From an uncultured Ruminococcus sp. (GTDB lineage: Bacteria > Bacillota > Clostridia > Lachnospirales > Lachnospiraceae), in assembly GCA_904377845.1 (NCBI GenBank), contig CAJFGR010000006.1, positions 1 to 64,000 on the forward strand: a stretch of DNA of 64,000 bases, read 5' to 3'. Shown here one piece after another: positions 53,443 through 62,628 of this stretch. Numbering within the stretch: position 1 is the stretch's first letter; every line of letters begins with the position of its first letter. The position numbers and the translations under genes are program-made. The notes under the pieces were generated by a model. That model did not search any database and was not told the origin of the DNA. It saw only the letters and a program-made list of their open reading frames with translations.

Positions 53443-53478
53443 GACCGGAGCCTGTTGGGGCTCCGGTCTTGTTTTTTT
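53443..53478 (+). terminator. Terminator after the ASKHA gene
   Basis: GACCGGAGCC (53443-53452) pairs perfectly with GGCTCCGGTC (53459-53468), followed by TTGTTTTTTT. A strong intrinsic terminator. Confidence 0.92.
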
Positions 53479-53549
53479 GGTGACATGACCCTGAGGATAT
53501 GATATATTTATCAAAGAGTTGTTTTCAGAAGAGAGGAGAGTGAGGTCTG

Positions 53550-54482
53550 ATGTTTCGATATACATACAAACGCATACTGACAGGCATCCTCTCACTTTTT
53601 GTGCTTGTGACCGTGACATTTTTCCTTGTCCGGGTTATCCCCGGAAGCCCGTTCCAGCGCGGCGGGGTGTCCGAACAGGTAGTCGAGACGATTGAACAGG
53701 AATACGGACTGAACGAGCTGATCCTGTCGCAGTATTTCTCCTATCTGGGAAATGTAGTGCAGGGAGATCTGGGCATCTCCTATCAGGATCCTGCCACACA
53801 GGTGTCGGACATCATAACGAGGGCATGGCCGGTCACGGCTTCTATCGGAATTACGGCACTGGCAGTATCAGTGATTCTGGGAACCGGGCTCGGTATATGG
53901 AGAGCTGTGTCAAAACGTCGATGGATCAGAGAAATTATCTCGGCAGGGGGGATGCTGGCAGCAGGAATTCCGAGTTTTGCGGCGGCGATTCTCCTGCTTT
54001 TAGTATTCAGCGTGAAGCTGAAATGGCTGCCGGCGTCCGGGCTTTTAAGTCCTGTCCACTATATTCTGCCGGTGACGGCACTGGCGCTCTATCCGGCGGC
54101 GATGATCGCAAGACTGGTCGGAAATACACTGGACGGGGAACTTCAGAAAGATTATGTATTGTTTGCAAGGGCGAAAGGGCTGGGGAAAGGCCGGATTATT
54201 TTCACCCATGCCCTTAAGAACGCTTATCTTCCGGTTCTTAATTACATCGGACCTGCTTCTGCGTCTCTGCTCACCGGAAGCTTTGTTATTGAAAGTATTT
54301 TTACGATTCCGGGCCTGGGCCGGGAATTTGTAAGTTCCATTACCAATCGTGACTATACTCTGATTCTCGGTCTGACCATTTTTATGGGAGCCGTGGTGAT
54401 CGTTGTTAATCTGATCACAGATCTGCTGTGCGCATGGCTGGATCCTCAGACACGCAGGGCATATCGGGAAGAGAGAACATAA
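53550..54482 (+). CDS. Peptide ABC transporter permease (OppB/DppB type)
   Basis: 310 residues with six membrane helices. The F-L-V-R-V-I-P-G-S-P-F start and the EAA-type loop D-Y-V-L-F-A-R-A-K-G-L-G-K-G-R-I-I-F-T-H-A-L-K-N are typical for oligopeptide/nickel importers. V-I-E-S-I-F-T-I-P-G-L-G-R-E-F lies near residue 250. It begins the operon permease-permease-ATPase-binding protein. Substrate is probably peptides; nickel or others cannot be ruled out. Confidence 0.94.
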   Translation: MFRYTYKRILTGILSLFVLVTVTFFLVRVIPGSPFQRGGVSEQVVETIEQEYGLNELILSQYFSYLGNVVQGDLGISYQDPATQVSDIITRAWPVTASIGITALAVSVILGTGLGIWRAVSKRRWIREIISAGGMLAAGIPSFAAAILLLLVFSVKLKWLPASGLLSPVHYILPVTALALYPAAMIARLVGNTLDGELQKDYVLFARAKGLGKGRIIFTHALKNAYLPVLNYIGPASASLLTGSFVIESIFTIPGLGREFVSSITNRDYTLILGLTIFMGAVVIVVNLITDLLCAWLDPQTRRAYREERT

Positions 54483-54526
54483 GACAACAGTGCAGCTCAG
54501 AATTGTATACGAAAGGAGGAGAAGCC

Positions 54527-55387
54527 ATGCTGCGGCGGATACGACAGCACTGGAAAAACTACATAGGTACGAGCCGCATGGCACTCATCGGATGCATTAT
54601 TCTGGGCATATGGATCGTGCTTGCAATTGCGGTGCCGCTGTTCGGACCGTGGTCTTTTTCCGAGCAGAATGCCGGGATACGAAATCAGACAAGTTCTTTG
54701 ATGCACTGGTTCGGAACCGACCGTTTCGGGCGTGACCTGTTTACCCGTGTATGGTATGGAGCGGGAATCAGTCTGGCCGTCGGCATTATCAGCACGATTA
54801 TAAACGGCATCATCGGAGTGCTCTACGGCGCGGTATCCGGTTATGCGGGAAAGCGCACGGATATGGTGCTCATGCGGATCGCGGATATCATTTCTGCGAT
54901 TCCGTCTATGCTGTATGTGATCCTGATTACTCTTGTCATGGGAGCAGGGGTCGGCAGCATGATACTGGGGCTGTGCATTGCCGGCTGGATCGGCATGGCG
55001 CGGATCGTCAGAGGAGAGATCATAAAACTCAAAGAGACGGAGTATGCCTACGCCGCACGGATGGAAGGCATAAAGCCTCTGCGCATCCTGCTCCGGCATC
55101 TCCTGCCCAACACAGCGGGGACAATTGTAGTCAATATGATCTTTCTTGTACCCCAGGCAATCTTTACCGAGGCTTTCTTAAGCTTTCTCGGAGTGGGGAT
55201 CGCCGCACCGGCGGCCAGTCTGGGGACGATTATTCAGGAGGCAAGAAGCCAGATGATGCTCTATCCGTATCAGATGATATATCCGCTTATCGTGCTCTGT
55301 GTTATGCTTCTTGCTCTCAATATGGTAGGAACTGCAGTGGAACAGAGAGTGGGCAGGCATTCGGGAAAAGGAACAGATATCAAATGA
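54527..55387 (+). CDS. Peptide ABC transporter permease (OppC/DppC type)
   Basis: 286 residues from ATG 54527, after GAAAGGAGG. An upstream in-frame ATG inside the previous gene is unlikely. It has five to six membrane helices, H-W-F-G-T-D-R-F-G-R-D-L-F-T-R near residue 60, and the loop Y-A-Y-A-A-R-M-E-G-I-K-P-L-R-I-L-L-R-H-L-L-P-N. F-L-G-V-G and L-G-T-I-I-Q-E-A-R near the end are also typical. It pairs with the upstream OppB-type subunit. Its stop overlaps the ATPase start by four bases. Confidence 0.94.
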   Translation: MLRRIRQHWKNYIGTSRMALIGCIILGIWIVLAIAVPLFGPWSFSEQNAGIRNQTSSLMHWFGTDRFGRDLFTRVWYGAGISLAVGIISTIINGIIGVLYGAVSGYAGKRTDMVLMRIADIISAIPSMLYVILITLVMGAGVGSMILGLCIAGWIGMARIVRGEIIKLKETEYAYAARMEGIKPLRILLRHLLPNTAGTIVVNMIFLVPQAIFTEAFLSFLGVGIAAPAASLGTIIQEARSQMMLYPYQMIYPLIVLCVMLLALNMVGTAVEQRVGRHSGKGTDIK

Positions 55388-57225
55388 GTGTACTGGATGT
55401 AAAAAATCTGAGCGTACAGTATCAGACGGAAAACGGCGCTTCAGAGATTATAAAAGACATCAGTTTCAAAGTGGAGAAAGGCGAGATTGCAGGGCTTGTA
55501 GGAGAGTCCGGCTCCGGAAAGAGCACGGCTATGCTGGCAGTAATGGGACTTCTGGGAGAACGTGCGGTGATCAGGTCTGATCAGATCACAGTCGGAGGAG
55601 AGAAACCTGTGCCGGGGAAAAACGTGGCTATGATCTTTCAGGACTCTTTAAGCTGTCTGAACCCGTCCGTCAAGATCGGACGGCAGATCAGGGAGACGGT
55701 GCGGGCGCGGCGGAAATGCAGCAGAAAAGAAGCGGCGGCACGTGCAGAAGAACTGCTGGATATGGTAGGAATCCGCAATCCTGCATTCAGGATGGGACAG
55801 TATCCGTTTGAGTTGTCCGGCGGGATGCGGCAGAGAGTGGTGCTTGCCATAGCGCTGGCCTGTGAACCGGAGCTTATCATTGCAGATGAACCGACCACAG
55901 CTCTTGACGCCCTCGTGCAGGCACAGATCCTGCTGCTCTTTAAGCGGATTGTCCGCGAGACGGAGACTTCTATGCTCCTTGTGAGCCACGATATGGGTGT
56001 GACGGCCGCCATATGCAGCAGAGTGTATGTTTTGCACAGAGGCAGGATCGTGGAGCAGGGTACTTCGGAAGATATTTTTTATTCTCCCGCAGAGGAATAT
56101 ACGAAACGTCTTATAAATGACGCGCGGGGCGGCAGGCTGCCCGCAAGTGGGCGAAAAACTGCAGAAAATGCAGCCGGCGGTGCTATGGACGCAAACGCAG
56201 CAGATACTGTTTTCAGCATGGAGCACGTGACAAAGATCTTTGATGAGAGCGAGGGCATCCGTGATCTTTCGCTGGAGATACGAAAGGGAGAAATTTTTGC
56301 CCTTGTAGGCGAGAGCGGGAGCGGCAAGACGACCGTTGCAAGGATACTCACCGGAATACTGCGAGAAGACAGGGGAACGCTGTACTATCGCGGAACTCCG
56401 CTGAGCCGGGACAGACGTATGGATGCATTTGCCGGAAGAGTGCAGATGGTCTTTCAGGATCCGTATGCATCATTAAATCCCTGCCTCACCGTGCGCGAAG
56501 CGCTGGAGGAGGCGCTTGAAGCTGTTATGCACAGAGAAGGCGGAACAGCCCGCTACAAGTCGGAAAGGCGATCGGCGTGCCGCAGCCGGGAGAAAGCCCG
56601 GATGACGGAGAAGATCGACAGGATGCTTCAGCTTACCGGCCTTTCACCGGCAGACGCAGACCGTTATCCGCGGGATTTTTCCGGCGGCCAGCGGCAGCGC
56701 ATCGGGATTGCCCGAGCCCTGATCGTGGAACCGGAGCTCCTTGTGTGTGACGAGGCTCTCTCATCGCTGGATGCGACCACACGGGAGCAGATACTGGAAC
56801 TGATCTTCCGGATCCAGAGAAAGATCGGATTTGCCTGTCTGTTTATTTCCCATGATATCCACGTGGTACGCAGAATCAGTGACCGGATCGGCGTCATGTA
56901 CGGCGGTCATATCGTGGAGGCGGGAGCGACAAAGCAGATATGTTCTGATCCGTGGCATCCTTATACAAAACAGCTGATCGAGGCCGTGCCGGAACCCGAT
57001 CCTCTCAGGGCGGCAAAGATCAAGGCTGCCCCGGCAAAGGACGGTACGGGATTTAATCAGTCCGGCTGCCCGTTCGCCGGCAGATGCGGCTACGCTTTAG
57101 AGTGCTGCGGCCAAGTAATCCCCGAAAGCTATTCATTTGCGAGAAGGGAAGTATCCTGCTTCCTGTATTCGGACAGATACAGCGGCAGGAGAAGCAGCGA
57201 TTACAGGATGACATCGCAGATTTAA
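55384..57225 (+). CDS. Fused oligopeptide ABC ATPase (OppD-OppF in one chain)
   Basis: 613 residues with two complete ATP-binding halves. Half one (about 1-245): Walker A G40-E-S-G-S-G-K-S47, signature L-S-G-G-M-R-Q-R-V, Walker B L-I-I-A-D-E-P-T-T-A-L-D. A short linker follows. Half two (about 277-580): G-E-S-G-S-G-K-T-T, F-S-G-G-Q-R-Q-R-I, L-L-V-C-D-E-A-L-S-S-L-D. Its C-terminal peptide-transporter tail has C-P-F-A-G-R-C-G-Y-A, the cysteine motif that in OppD/DppD may bind an iron-sulfur cluster. Opp systems mostly have two separate ATPases; a fusion like this is less common but known. ATGA overlap with the permease. Confidence 0.92.
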   Translation: MSVLDVKNLSVQYQTENGASEIIKDISFKVEKGEIAGLVGESGSGKSTAMLAVMGLLGERAVIRSDQITVGGEKPVPGKNVAMIFQDSLSCLNPSVKIGRQIRETVRARRKCSRKEAAARAEELLDMVGIRNPAFRMGQYPFELSGGMRQRVVLAIALACEPELIIADEPTTALDALVQAQILLLFKRIVRETETSMLLVSHDMGVTAAICSRVYVLHRGRIVEQGTSEDIFYSPAEEYTKRLINDARGGRLPASGRKTAENAAGGAMDANAADTVFSMEHVTKIFDESEGIRDLSLEIRKGEIFALVGESGSGKTTVARILTGILREDRGTLYYRGTPLSRDRRMDAFAGRVQMVFQDPYASLNPCLTVREALEEALEAVMHREGGTARYKSERRSACRSREKARMTEKIDRMLQLTGLSPADADRYPRDFSGGQRQRIGIARALIVEPELLVCDEALSSLDATTREQILELIFRIQRKIGFACLFISHDIHVVRRISDRIGVMYGGHIVEAGATKQICSDPWHPYTKQLIEAVPEPDPLRAAKIKAAPAKDGTGFNQSGCPFAGRCGYALECCGQVIPESYSFARREVSCFLYSDRYSGRRSSDYRMTSQI

Positions 57226-57293
57226 AGTAGTAGTTCAGTCATTGGACGGTACAGCGAATTGTTATGACATAGATAGAAACGAGGAGGCACGAT

Positions 57294-58910
57294 ATGAAGA
57301 AAAAACTGACAGCAGCATTACTTACACTGACTCTGCTCTGTACGGGCGCACTGAGCGGCTGTGTAACGGCAGACCCTTCAGCTGAGGCAGGAGAGAAAGG
57401 AATCACGGTAGCCATCAGCAGCGACACAGGAACAATGGATCCGGCAGGTTCCATCGCCCTGACTTATCTGGCCTATTCGGTAAGCGCTCTGGATGAGCTG
57501 CTCACGTATAATGAGAGCGGTGAGATTGAGTACCGGGCGGCGGAAAGCTACGAGGTGAATGATGATTCCACGGTCTGGACCTTTCATCTGAGAGAGGATG
57601 CGCTCTGGTCGGACGGTTCTCCTGTGACGTCTGCCGACTTTATGAATACCATCACGCGCGCGCTGGATCCTGCTTCCGGGAGCGGATATGCAAATTATCT
57701 GTTCCCCATTGAGAATGCGGAGGCGATCTATAACGGTGAGGCGGATATGGAATCCCTGGGCGTGGAGACGCCGGACGACTATACGATTGTATTCCATCTG
57801 GCGGAACCGTGCGTCTATTTCCTTGATCTGCTGCGGCTCCCCGTCTATACGCCGTCCTGCTCGGAATATGCGGATTCTGTGGACAGCGGATGGGACAGAG
57901 ATCCGGAGACGAGTCTGTCTAACGGACCTTTCTGCCTGGCGGAATATGTGCCGGATCAGTATTTCGTTCTTGAGAAGAATGAAAACTACTGGAATGCGGA
58001 TGCGGTGAATCTGGATACGATCACCTACCGTTTTTTTGATGATACCCAGTCCATGGCAAATGCATATGAGGCGGGAGAGGCAGACGTGGCGACTTCTCTT
58101 TCTTCTACAGTAATGGAAGCGTATGAGGGAACAGACGACTTGTTTGTGACCGATCAGATCGCCACACGGTACATTTACATGAACCTGAATGTGGAGCCTT
58201 TAAATGACGTCCGGGTCAGAGAGGCAATCAATCTCGCCATCAACAGAGAGGAGCTCTGCCAGATCGTGGGAAGCGACACAGAGCCCACTTACAATCTGGT
58301 GGCGAAATATATGAAAGATAAGAACACGGGAGAGTATTTTGTGGACGAGGCAGAGCAGCCTTTTGAGGAAGATGTGGAAAAAGCGCAGGAGCTGCTGGCG
58401 GAGGCAGGATATCCGAATGGGGAGGGATTCCCGGAGCTCACGTACAACTATCCCACACTGGAGATGGATTCCGATACAGCTCAGGTGATTCAAGAGCAGT
58501 TGAAGGAAAACCTGAACATCACGATCAATCTTGAAGCGCAGGAACTTCAGGCAAATTATTCCACGAGATATGCGGGTGACTTTGACCTGTGCCGCATGAA
58601 CTGGACGGCGGACTTTGCAGATCCGTATACGTACCTGTCCATGCTGTTGTCCAACAGCACATATAACTGCAGCGGCATCAACGATCCGGAATATGATTCC
58701 ATTGTCGCGGCGTCTAATTCCGAGTCGGATCCGGCAAAACGATCGGAACTGCTTCATCAGGCGGAGCAGCTTGCAGTGGGAGAGCAGTTCTACATCATCC
58801 CGCTGTTTGCCATGAAGAGTGTAAATCTTGTAAATCCGGATATTACCGGCATCCGGCAGATCCCGGCAAGCGGAGCCCTGGAGTACCGGTATGCGGATAT
58901 TGATATCTGA
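57294..58910 (+). CDS. Peptide ABC transporter substrate-binding lipoprotein (OppA family 5)
   Basis: 538 residues. A lipoprotein signal ends in L-S-G-C (Cys22), so the protein is tethered outside the membrane. The SBP family 5 signature region reads Y-E-V-N-D-D-S-T-V-W-T-F-H-L-R-E-D-A-L-W-S-D-G-S-P-V. R-V-R-E-A-I-N-L-A-I-N-R is in the second half. It delivers peptides to the two permeases encoded upstream and is last in the operon. Intact, in contrast to the sugar-binding protein at 38958. Confidence 0.94.
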   Translation: MKKKLTAALLTLTLLCTGALSGCVTADPSAEAGEKGITVAISSDTGTMDPAGSIALTYLAYSVSALDELLTYNESGEIEYRAAESYEVNDDSTVWTFHLREDALWSDGSPVTSADFMNTITRALDPASGSGYANYLFPIENAEAIYNGEADMESLGVETPDDYTIVFHLAEPCVYFLDLLRLPVYTPSCSEYADSVDSGWDRDPETSLSNGPFCLAEYVPDQYFVLEKNENYWNADAVNLDTITYRFFDDTQSMANAYEAGEADVATSLSSTVMEAYEGTDDLFVTDQIATRYIYMNLNVEPLNDVRVREAINLAINREELCQIVGSDTEPTYNLVAKYMKDKNTGEYFVDEAEQPFEEDVEKAQELLAEAGYPNGEGFPELTYNYPTLEMDSDTAQVIQEQLKENLNITINLEAQELQANYSTRYAGDFDLCRMNWTADFADPYTYLSMLLSNSTYNCSGINDPEYDSIVAASNSESDPAKRSELLHQAEQLAVGEQFYIIPLFAMKSVNLVNPDITGIRQIPASGALEYRYADIDI

Positions 58911-58981
58911 GCAGGCCTTCAGCGGGAAACGCTGTATCGGATGACTGAACTTATTGCAGTAAAATGGTGGAGATAATGAGT

Positions 58982-59803
58982 ATGGATGACAAATCAATTG
59001 CAAATATGGCCGTACTTGCCGGAGAGATCATGCTGCGAAGCGGAGCAGAGACTTACCGGGTGGAGGATACGATCAAACATATCCTTGACACTGCCGGCGG
59101 AGCCGGTGCCCCGGGAACAGGAATCGGCGGATCAGAGAGTGCCGGCGCGGTACGGACAGAGTCTCTTGTTATGCTGACAGGGATCATTGTTACGATCGAA
59201 AGACCGGGACAGGAGGCAATAACTGTCATGCGCAGAGTGCACGACAGGGGAACCAATATGCACCGAATTGTGGAAGTAAATGAAATCTCAAGGAAATACT
59301 GCGCAGGAGATCTGTCGGCGGAGGAAACATGGGAGAGACTCGAAAATATAAAAGGCAGACAATACACGGTCTGGATGTATAATGTTGCTACCGTGCTTGT
59401 GCCGGCCGGGTTTGCCCCGCTGTTTGGCGGCGGACTCCGGGAGATTTTTGCCGCCGGGGCTGTGGGAATCCTGCTGGCAGTTATCATGACAATCGGCAAG
59501 AGAATGCGGATCAGCAGTTTTATCCTGAATATGATCTGTGCAGGCGGTGTCGCCGCGGCTGCGATGGTGCTCAAAGCGTGGTATCCGATCCTGAATATGG
59601 ACACGGTGATCATCAGCGGTATTATGCCCCTCGTGCCGGGAGTGGCGATCACCAATGCGATACGGGATACTCTGCGGGGAGATTACATTTCCGGAGGAGC
59701 GCGGGCGCTGGAAGCTTTTGTGACAGCTGCGGCTGTGGCGATCGGAGCCGGCGTCGGGATCGCGGCGATGAATGTATTATGGCGGGGAGGTGGCCTGCTA
59801 TGA
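58982..59803 (+). CDS. Threonine/serine exporter ThrE, large subunit (DUF1212)
   Basis: 273 residues from ATG 58982, eight bases after GGTGGAG; two earlier ATGs are less well placed. A cytoplasmic N-terminal domain (1-120; A-G-E-I-M-L-R-S-G-A-E-T-Y-R-V-E-D-T) is followed by about five membrane helices, with G-I-M-P-L-V-P-G-V-A-I-T-N-A-I-R-D near the end. This is the first half of ThrE. Together with the next gene it forms the split two-gene version. It exports threonine, serine or related small molecules. The start of the partner overlaps its stop. Confidence 0.9.
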   Translation: MDDKSIANMAVLAGEIMLRSGAETYRVEDTIKHILDTAGGAGAPGTGIGGSESAGAVRTESLVMLTGIIVTIERPGQEAITVMRRVHDRGTNMHRIVEVNEISRKYCAGDLSAEETWERLENIKGRQYTVWMYNVATVLVPAGFAPLFGGGLREIFAAGAVGILLAVIMTIGKRMRISSFILNMICAGGVAAAAMVLKAWYPILNMDTVIISGIMPLVPGVAITNAIRDTLRGDYISGGARALEAFVTAAAVAIGAGVGIAAMNVLWRGGGLL

Positions 59804-60270
59804 TAGAACTTTTTCTTGTGACGGCAGGATGCTTTATTGCGGTCATGGGATTTGCATTGCTTGTGGAGACTCCGAAGAAATATATTCTGCAGGCGGGAAT
59901 CGCGGGCGCAGGCGGAGGATGGGGCTATTTTTTCAGCATACAGCGGGGAATGGACGTGGTGGCAGCCAGTTTTCTTTCAGCCCTTGTAATTTCTCTGCTT
60001 GCGCATACATTTGCGAGGATTTTCAAAGCGCCGGTCACAGTATTTTTGATTGCAGGGATTCTGCCGACTGTACCCGGGGCGGGAATGTACCGGACCGTCT
60101 ACTATATCATAACAGACAACAGAGCACAGTCCTCTTATTATCTGATGCAGACGCTGGAGATCGCGGGAGTGATCGCCCTTGCAATATTTATCGTTGATTC
60201 CCTTTTCAGGATCCGTCTGCGGAAATACAGGAAACCGGCAGGAGAAAGTACAGGTGAGAGAAAGAGATGA
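59800..60270 (+). CDS. Threonine/serine exporter ThrE, small subunit (DUF3815)
   Basis: 156 residues with five membrane helices. I-A-G-I-L-P-T-V-P-G-A-G-M-Y-R-T-V-Y-Y repeats the G-x-x-P-x-V-P-G motif of the large subunit, as expected for the second ThrE half. ATGA overlaps on both sides couple it to the large subunit and to cobU. The cobU coupling suggests threonine handling tied to cobalamin synthesis, whose aminopropanol arm starts from threonine phosphate. That link is inference. Confidence 0.9.
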   Translation: MIELFLVTAGCFIAVMGFALLVETPKKYILQAGIAGAGGGWGYFFSIQRGMDVVAASFLSALVISLLAHTFARIFKAPVTVFLIAGILPTVPGAGMYRTVYYIITDNRAQSSYYLMQTLEIAGVIALAIFIVDSLFRIRLRKYRKPAGESTGERKR

Positions 60271-61304
60271 TGGAACTGGTCACAGGAGGCAGCGGCAGCG
60301 GAAAATCCGCCTATGCGGAGGCGGTAATCTGCGAAAAACACAGACTGCTGCGTGAGACAACAGAAAACGCTCCTCTTTACTATATAGCGGATATGGTTCC
60401 CTATGGACGGGAGACAGAGAAGAAGATAGAAGCCCATCGGAAAATGCGCTCAGGCAAAGGCTTTGCGACCCTTGAGTGGTACGTGGATCTGCCGGGAAAA
60501 CTTTCGGATCCGGATTCGCCCATCCGGGGAGACGCCTGCGTCCTGCTGGAGTGTATATCCAATCTTACGGCCAATGAAATGTACGAACCAGGGGGCGCGG
60601 AAAACACAGGACAAGATACGGTGGAGAGTGTCATAAAAGGCGTGCGGATGTTAAAAGAACGCTGCGCACATCTTGTTGTGGTGACGAACGATGTGTTCCG
60701 GGAATCCGTGCCTGATTCGGAAGAGATGACGGTATACAAAGACAATCTGGGGACGATCAGCCGTGCTCTGGCTGAGATGGCGGACCGGGTGACAGAAGTG
60801 GTGTTCGGGGTGCCGGTCTGCATAAAACCTGATTCATATAAGGCGGCCGGAATCCGGGAACAGCTGAACGGTATCGGTGCGGCGGAAGACAAATCGGAAG
60901 AAATCTCGGAAGAGAAAGGACGGCACGGGATGAAATTTATAACAGGCGGCGCATATCAGGGGAAATATGAATATGCAAAAAAATTGTATCCGGATGCAGA
61001 ATGGGCGGACGGAGCCGGATGCTCTCTCCAGGAGCTTCTGTCCTGCGGGGGAGTCGATCACTTTCACCTCTTTGTGAGAAGATGGCTTCAGGAGGAAAAG
61101 GCACCGAAGAAGCTGACGGAAGCGATCCTTGATAAAAACAGAGACCTCATTATCGTGTGTGATGAGATCGGATGCGGACTTGTGCCGGTGGACGCTTTTG
61201 AGAGAGAGTACAGAGAATCCGTCGGGCGCATCTGTACTGAACTTGCAAAAAATGCGGATGAAGTGTACCGTGTAACGTGCGGCATCGGCAATAGAATCAG
61301 ATAG
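60267..61304 (+). CDS. cobU: Tandem CobU: adenosylcobinamide kinase/guanylyltransferase plus a second degenerate CobU-like domain
   Basis: 345 residues, about twice a normal CobU (about 180). Domain one (1-200) has the P-loop T-G-G-S-G-S-G-K-S (6-14) and His57 in E-A-H-R-K-M-R, the position that carries GMP, so it should phosphorylate cobinamide and attach GMP. Domain two (222-345) repeats the fold. Its P-loop reads T-G-G-A-Y-Q-G-K-Y (Tyr234 instead of Ser/Thr), and it has C-D-E-I-G-C-G-L-V-P-V. It lacks an obvious GMP histidine. It may bind nucleotide for regulation, or do only one reaction. The gene overlaps the ThrE small subunit by four bases. Confidence 0.88.
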   Translation: MMELVTGGSGSGKSAYAEAVICEKHRLLRETTENAPLYYIADMVPYGRETEKKIEAHRKMRSGKGFATLEWYVDLPGKLSDPDSPIRGDACVLLECISNLTANEMYEPGGAENTGQDTVESVIKGVRMLKERCAHLVVVTNDVFRESVPDSEEMTVYKDNLGTISRALAEMADRVTEVVFGVPVCIKPDSYKAAGIREQLNGIGAAEDKSEEISEEKGRHGMKFITGGAYQGKYEYAKKLYPDAEWADGAGCSLQELLSCGGVDHFHLFVRRWLQEEKAPKKLTEAILDKNRDLIIVCDEIGCGLVPVDAFEREYRESVGRICTELAKNADEVYRVTCGIGNRIR

Positions 61305-61329
61305 AATGGGCAGAGAAAGGAGTCAGGAT

Positions 61330-61998
61330 ATGCTGAATGAACTGGAGCAGGTACTTCCTGCTGATATTGAAAAGAGAAGTTTTGAGATCATCACAGAAGA
61401 ACTGGGAGACAAAGAACTGATCCCGGGGACAGAGCCTGTTGTAAAGCGATGTATCCATACAAGCGCGGATTTCGACTATGCGGATAATCTTGTGTTTTCC
61501 GACAACGTGGCAGAACGGGCGCTCAGTGCGATCCAAAATGGCGCATCTATTGTAACAGATACTCAGATGGCGAAAGCCGGGATCAATAAGAAGCGGCTGG
61601 CACAGTACGGCGGAGAAGTCTACTGCTTTATGTCTGATGAGGACGTGGCGCAGGCGGCAAAGGAGAACGGCACGACCCGGGCAGCGGCGTGTATGGACAA
61701 GGCGGCATCCCTGTATCGGGACGGAAGAATCAGAAAGCAGAACGGGGAACAGGAAAGCGGGCTGATCTTTGCTATTGGAAACGCGCCTACCGCACTCGTG
61801 CGTCTCTATGAACTGATCAATGAAGGGAAACTCAAACCCGAGCTGATCATCGCGGCGCCGGTAGGATTTGTCAATGTGGTACAGTCGAAAGAACTGATCC
61901 TGACGCTGAAAGATATACCCTATATTGTGGCGAGAGGACGAAAAGGCGGAAGCAATATTGCGGCGTGCATCTGTAATTCGCTGCTGTATATGCTATGA
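61330..61998 (+). CDS. cbiC: Precorrin-8X / cobalt-precorrin-8 methylmutase (CbiC)
   Basis: 222 residues from ATG 61330, eight bases after AAAGGAG. An ATG at 61306 lacks such a site. The enzyme moves a methyl group from C11 to C12, making (hydrogeno)cobyrinic acid. Catalytic His43 is in R-C-I-H-T-S-A-D, and D-T-Q-M-A-K-A-G-I and G-N-A-P-T-A-L appear in order, with A-P-V-G-F-V-N-V-V-Q-S-K-E near the end. In this anaerobic setting the cobalt-containing form is the likely substrate. The other corrin-ring methylases are not in the window. Confidence 0.94.
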   Translation: MLNELEQVLPADIEKRSFEIITEELGDKELIPGTEPVVKRCIHTSADFDYADNLVFSDNVAERALSAIQNGASIVTDTQMAKAGINKKRLAQYGGEVYCFMSDEDVAQAAKENGTTRAAACMDKAASLYRDGRIRKQNGEQESGLIFAIGNAPTALVRLYELINEGKLKPELIIAAPVGFVNVVQSKELILTLKDIPYIVARGRKGGSNIAACICNSLLYML

Positions 61999-62064
61999 TT
62001 TTGAACTCTGCAGGCCGAATCCCCGGAATGTGCCGGCATGGCTGATTTGAATGGAGTGTATAAG

Positions 62065-62517
62065 ATGGACAGACCTTATTTCCCGATGTTTATAGACCTT
62101 ACGGATAAAAAGATACTGGTGGCGGGCGGCGGAACGATCGCCCTGCGCCGTGTCAGGACGCTGCTTAAGTTCGGGGCGGATATTCATGTGATCGCGCCGG
62201 AATTCTGCGAAGAACTGTCACAGATGGAAAAAGAAGGAAAGATCACGGCAGAACACAGAGAATACCGCACCGGGGATATCGACGGCGCGCAGATCGTTCT
62301 GGCGGCTACGGATGATCATGAGGTGAACCGGCAGATATGGAAAGAGTGCCGGGCTGCCGGTGTTTTAGTAAATGTGGCGGATGATAAAAAACTGTGCGAT
62401 TTCTATTTCCCTTCGGTGGTGCTGACGGATGAAGCAGTCATCGGGATCAACTGCGGGGGCATGGATCATGCAAAAGTGAAAGAGACGCGGATCAAGATAG
62501 AGAAGGCGGTCAGATAG
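62065..62517 (+). CDS. Precorrin-2 dehydrogenase (siroheme synthase N-terminal type)
   Basis: 150 residues from ATG 62065, with GGAG about nine bases upstream. An NAD-binding Rossmann fold with V-A-G-G-G-T-I-A-L-R-R-V (19-30), A-T-D-D-H-E-V-N-R and V-N-V-A-D-D-K-K-L-C-D-F-Y-F-P. It oxidises precorrin-2 to sirohydrochlorin (SirC/CysG-N/Met8 reaction), directly after the CobA domain encoded at 12492. It is short compared with CysG-N (about 215), lacking the C-terminal helical part, which is common in Clostridia. It ends the second cobalamin block. Confidence 0.93.
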   Translation: MDRPYFPMFIDLTDKKILVAGGGTIALRRVRTLLKFGADIHVIAPEFCEELSQMEKEGKITAEHREYRTGDIDGAQIVLAATDDHEVNRQIWKECRAAGVLVNVADDKKLCDFYFPSVVLTDEAVIGINCGGMDHAKVKETRIKIEKAVR

Positions 62518-62523
62518 AGATTC

Positions 62524-62609
62524 CACCAGTTCAGCCATCTATCTGTCAGAATCCGGATCTTTATGCGAGCATAAATCCGAACTCTGCCAGATAGATGGCT
62601 GAACTGGTG
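62524..62609. repeat. Long near-perfect hairpin (86 bases) in the gap before PutP
   Basis: A 22-base arm (62524-62545) is perfectly repeated in reverse at 62588-62609. The inside also pairs, ending in TTTATG-CGAG-CATAAA, so almost the whole 86 bases fold on themselves. There is no T-run on either side, so it is not a classical terminator. It could be a dispersed palindromic repeat or miniature element, or protect the 3' end of the cobalamin message. The gap 62518-62772 otherwise holds the PutP promoter. Confidence 0.8.
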
Positions 62610-62628
62610 CATAAATATAAATAAATGA

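Noticed and set aside
54751..55383. N-terminal extension of the fused ABC ATPase by about 211 codons
   Set aside because: The extension overlaps the OppC-type permease in another frame and has low-complexity content; ATG 55384 starts exactly at the ATPase domain and overlaps the permease stop by four bases.
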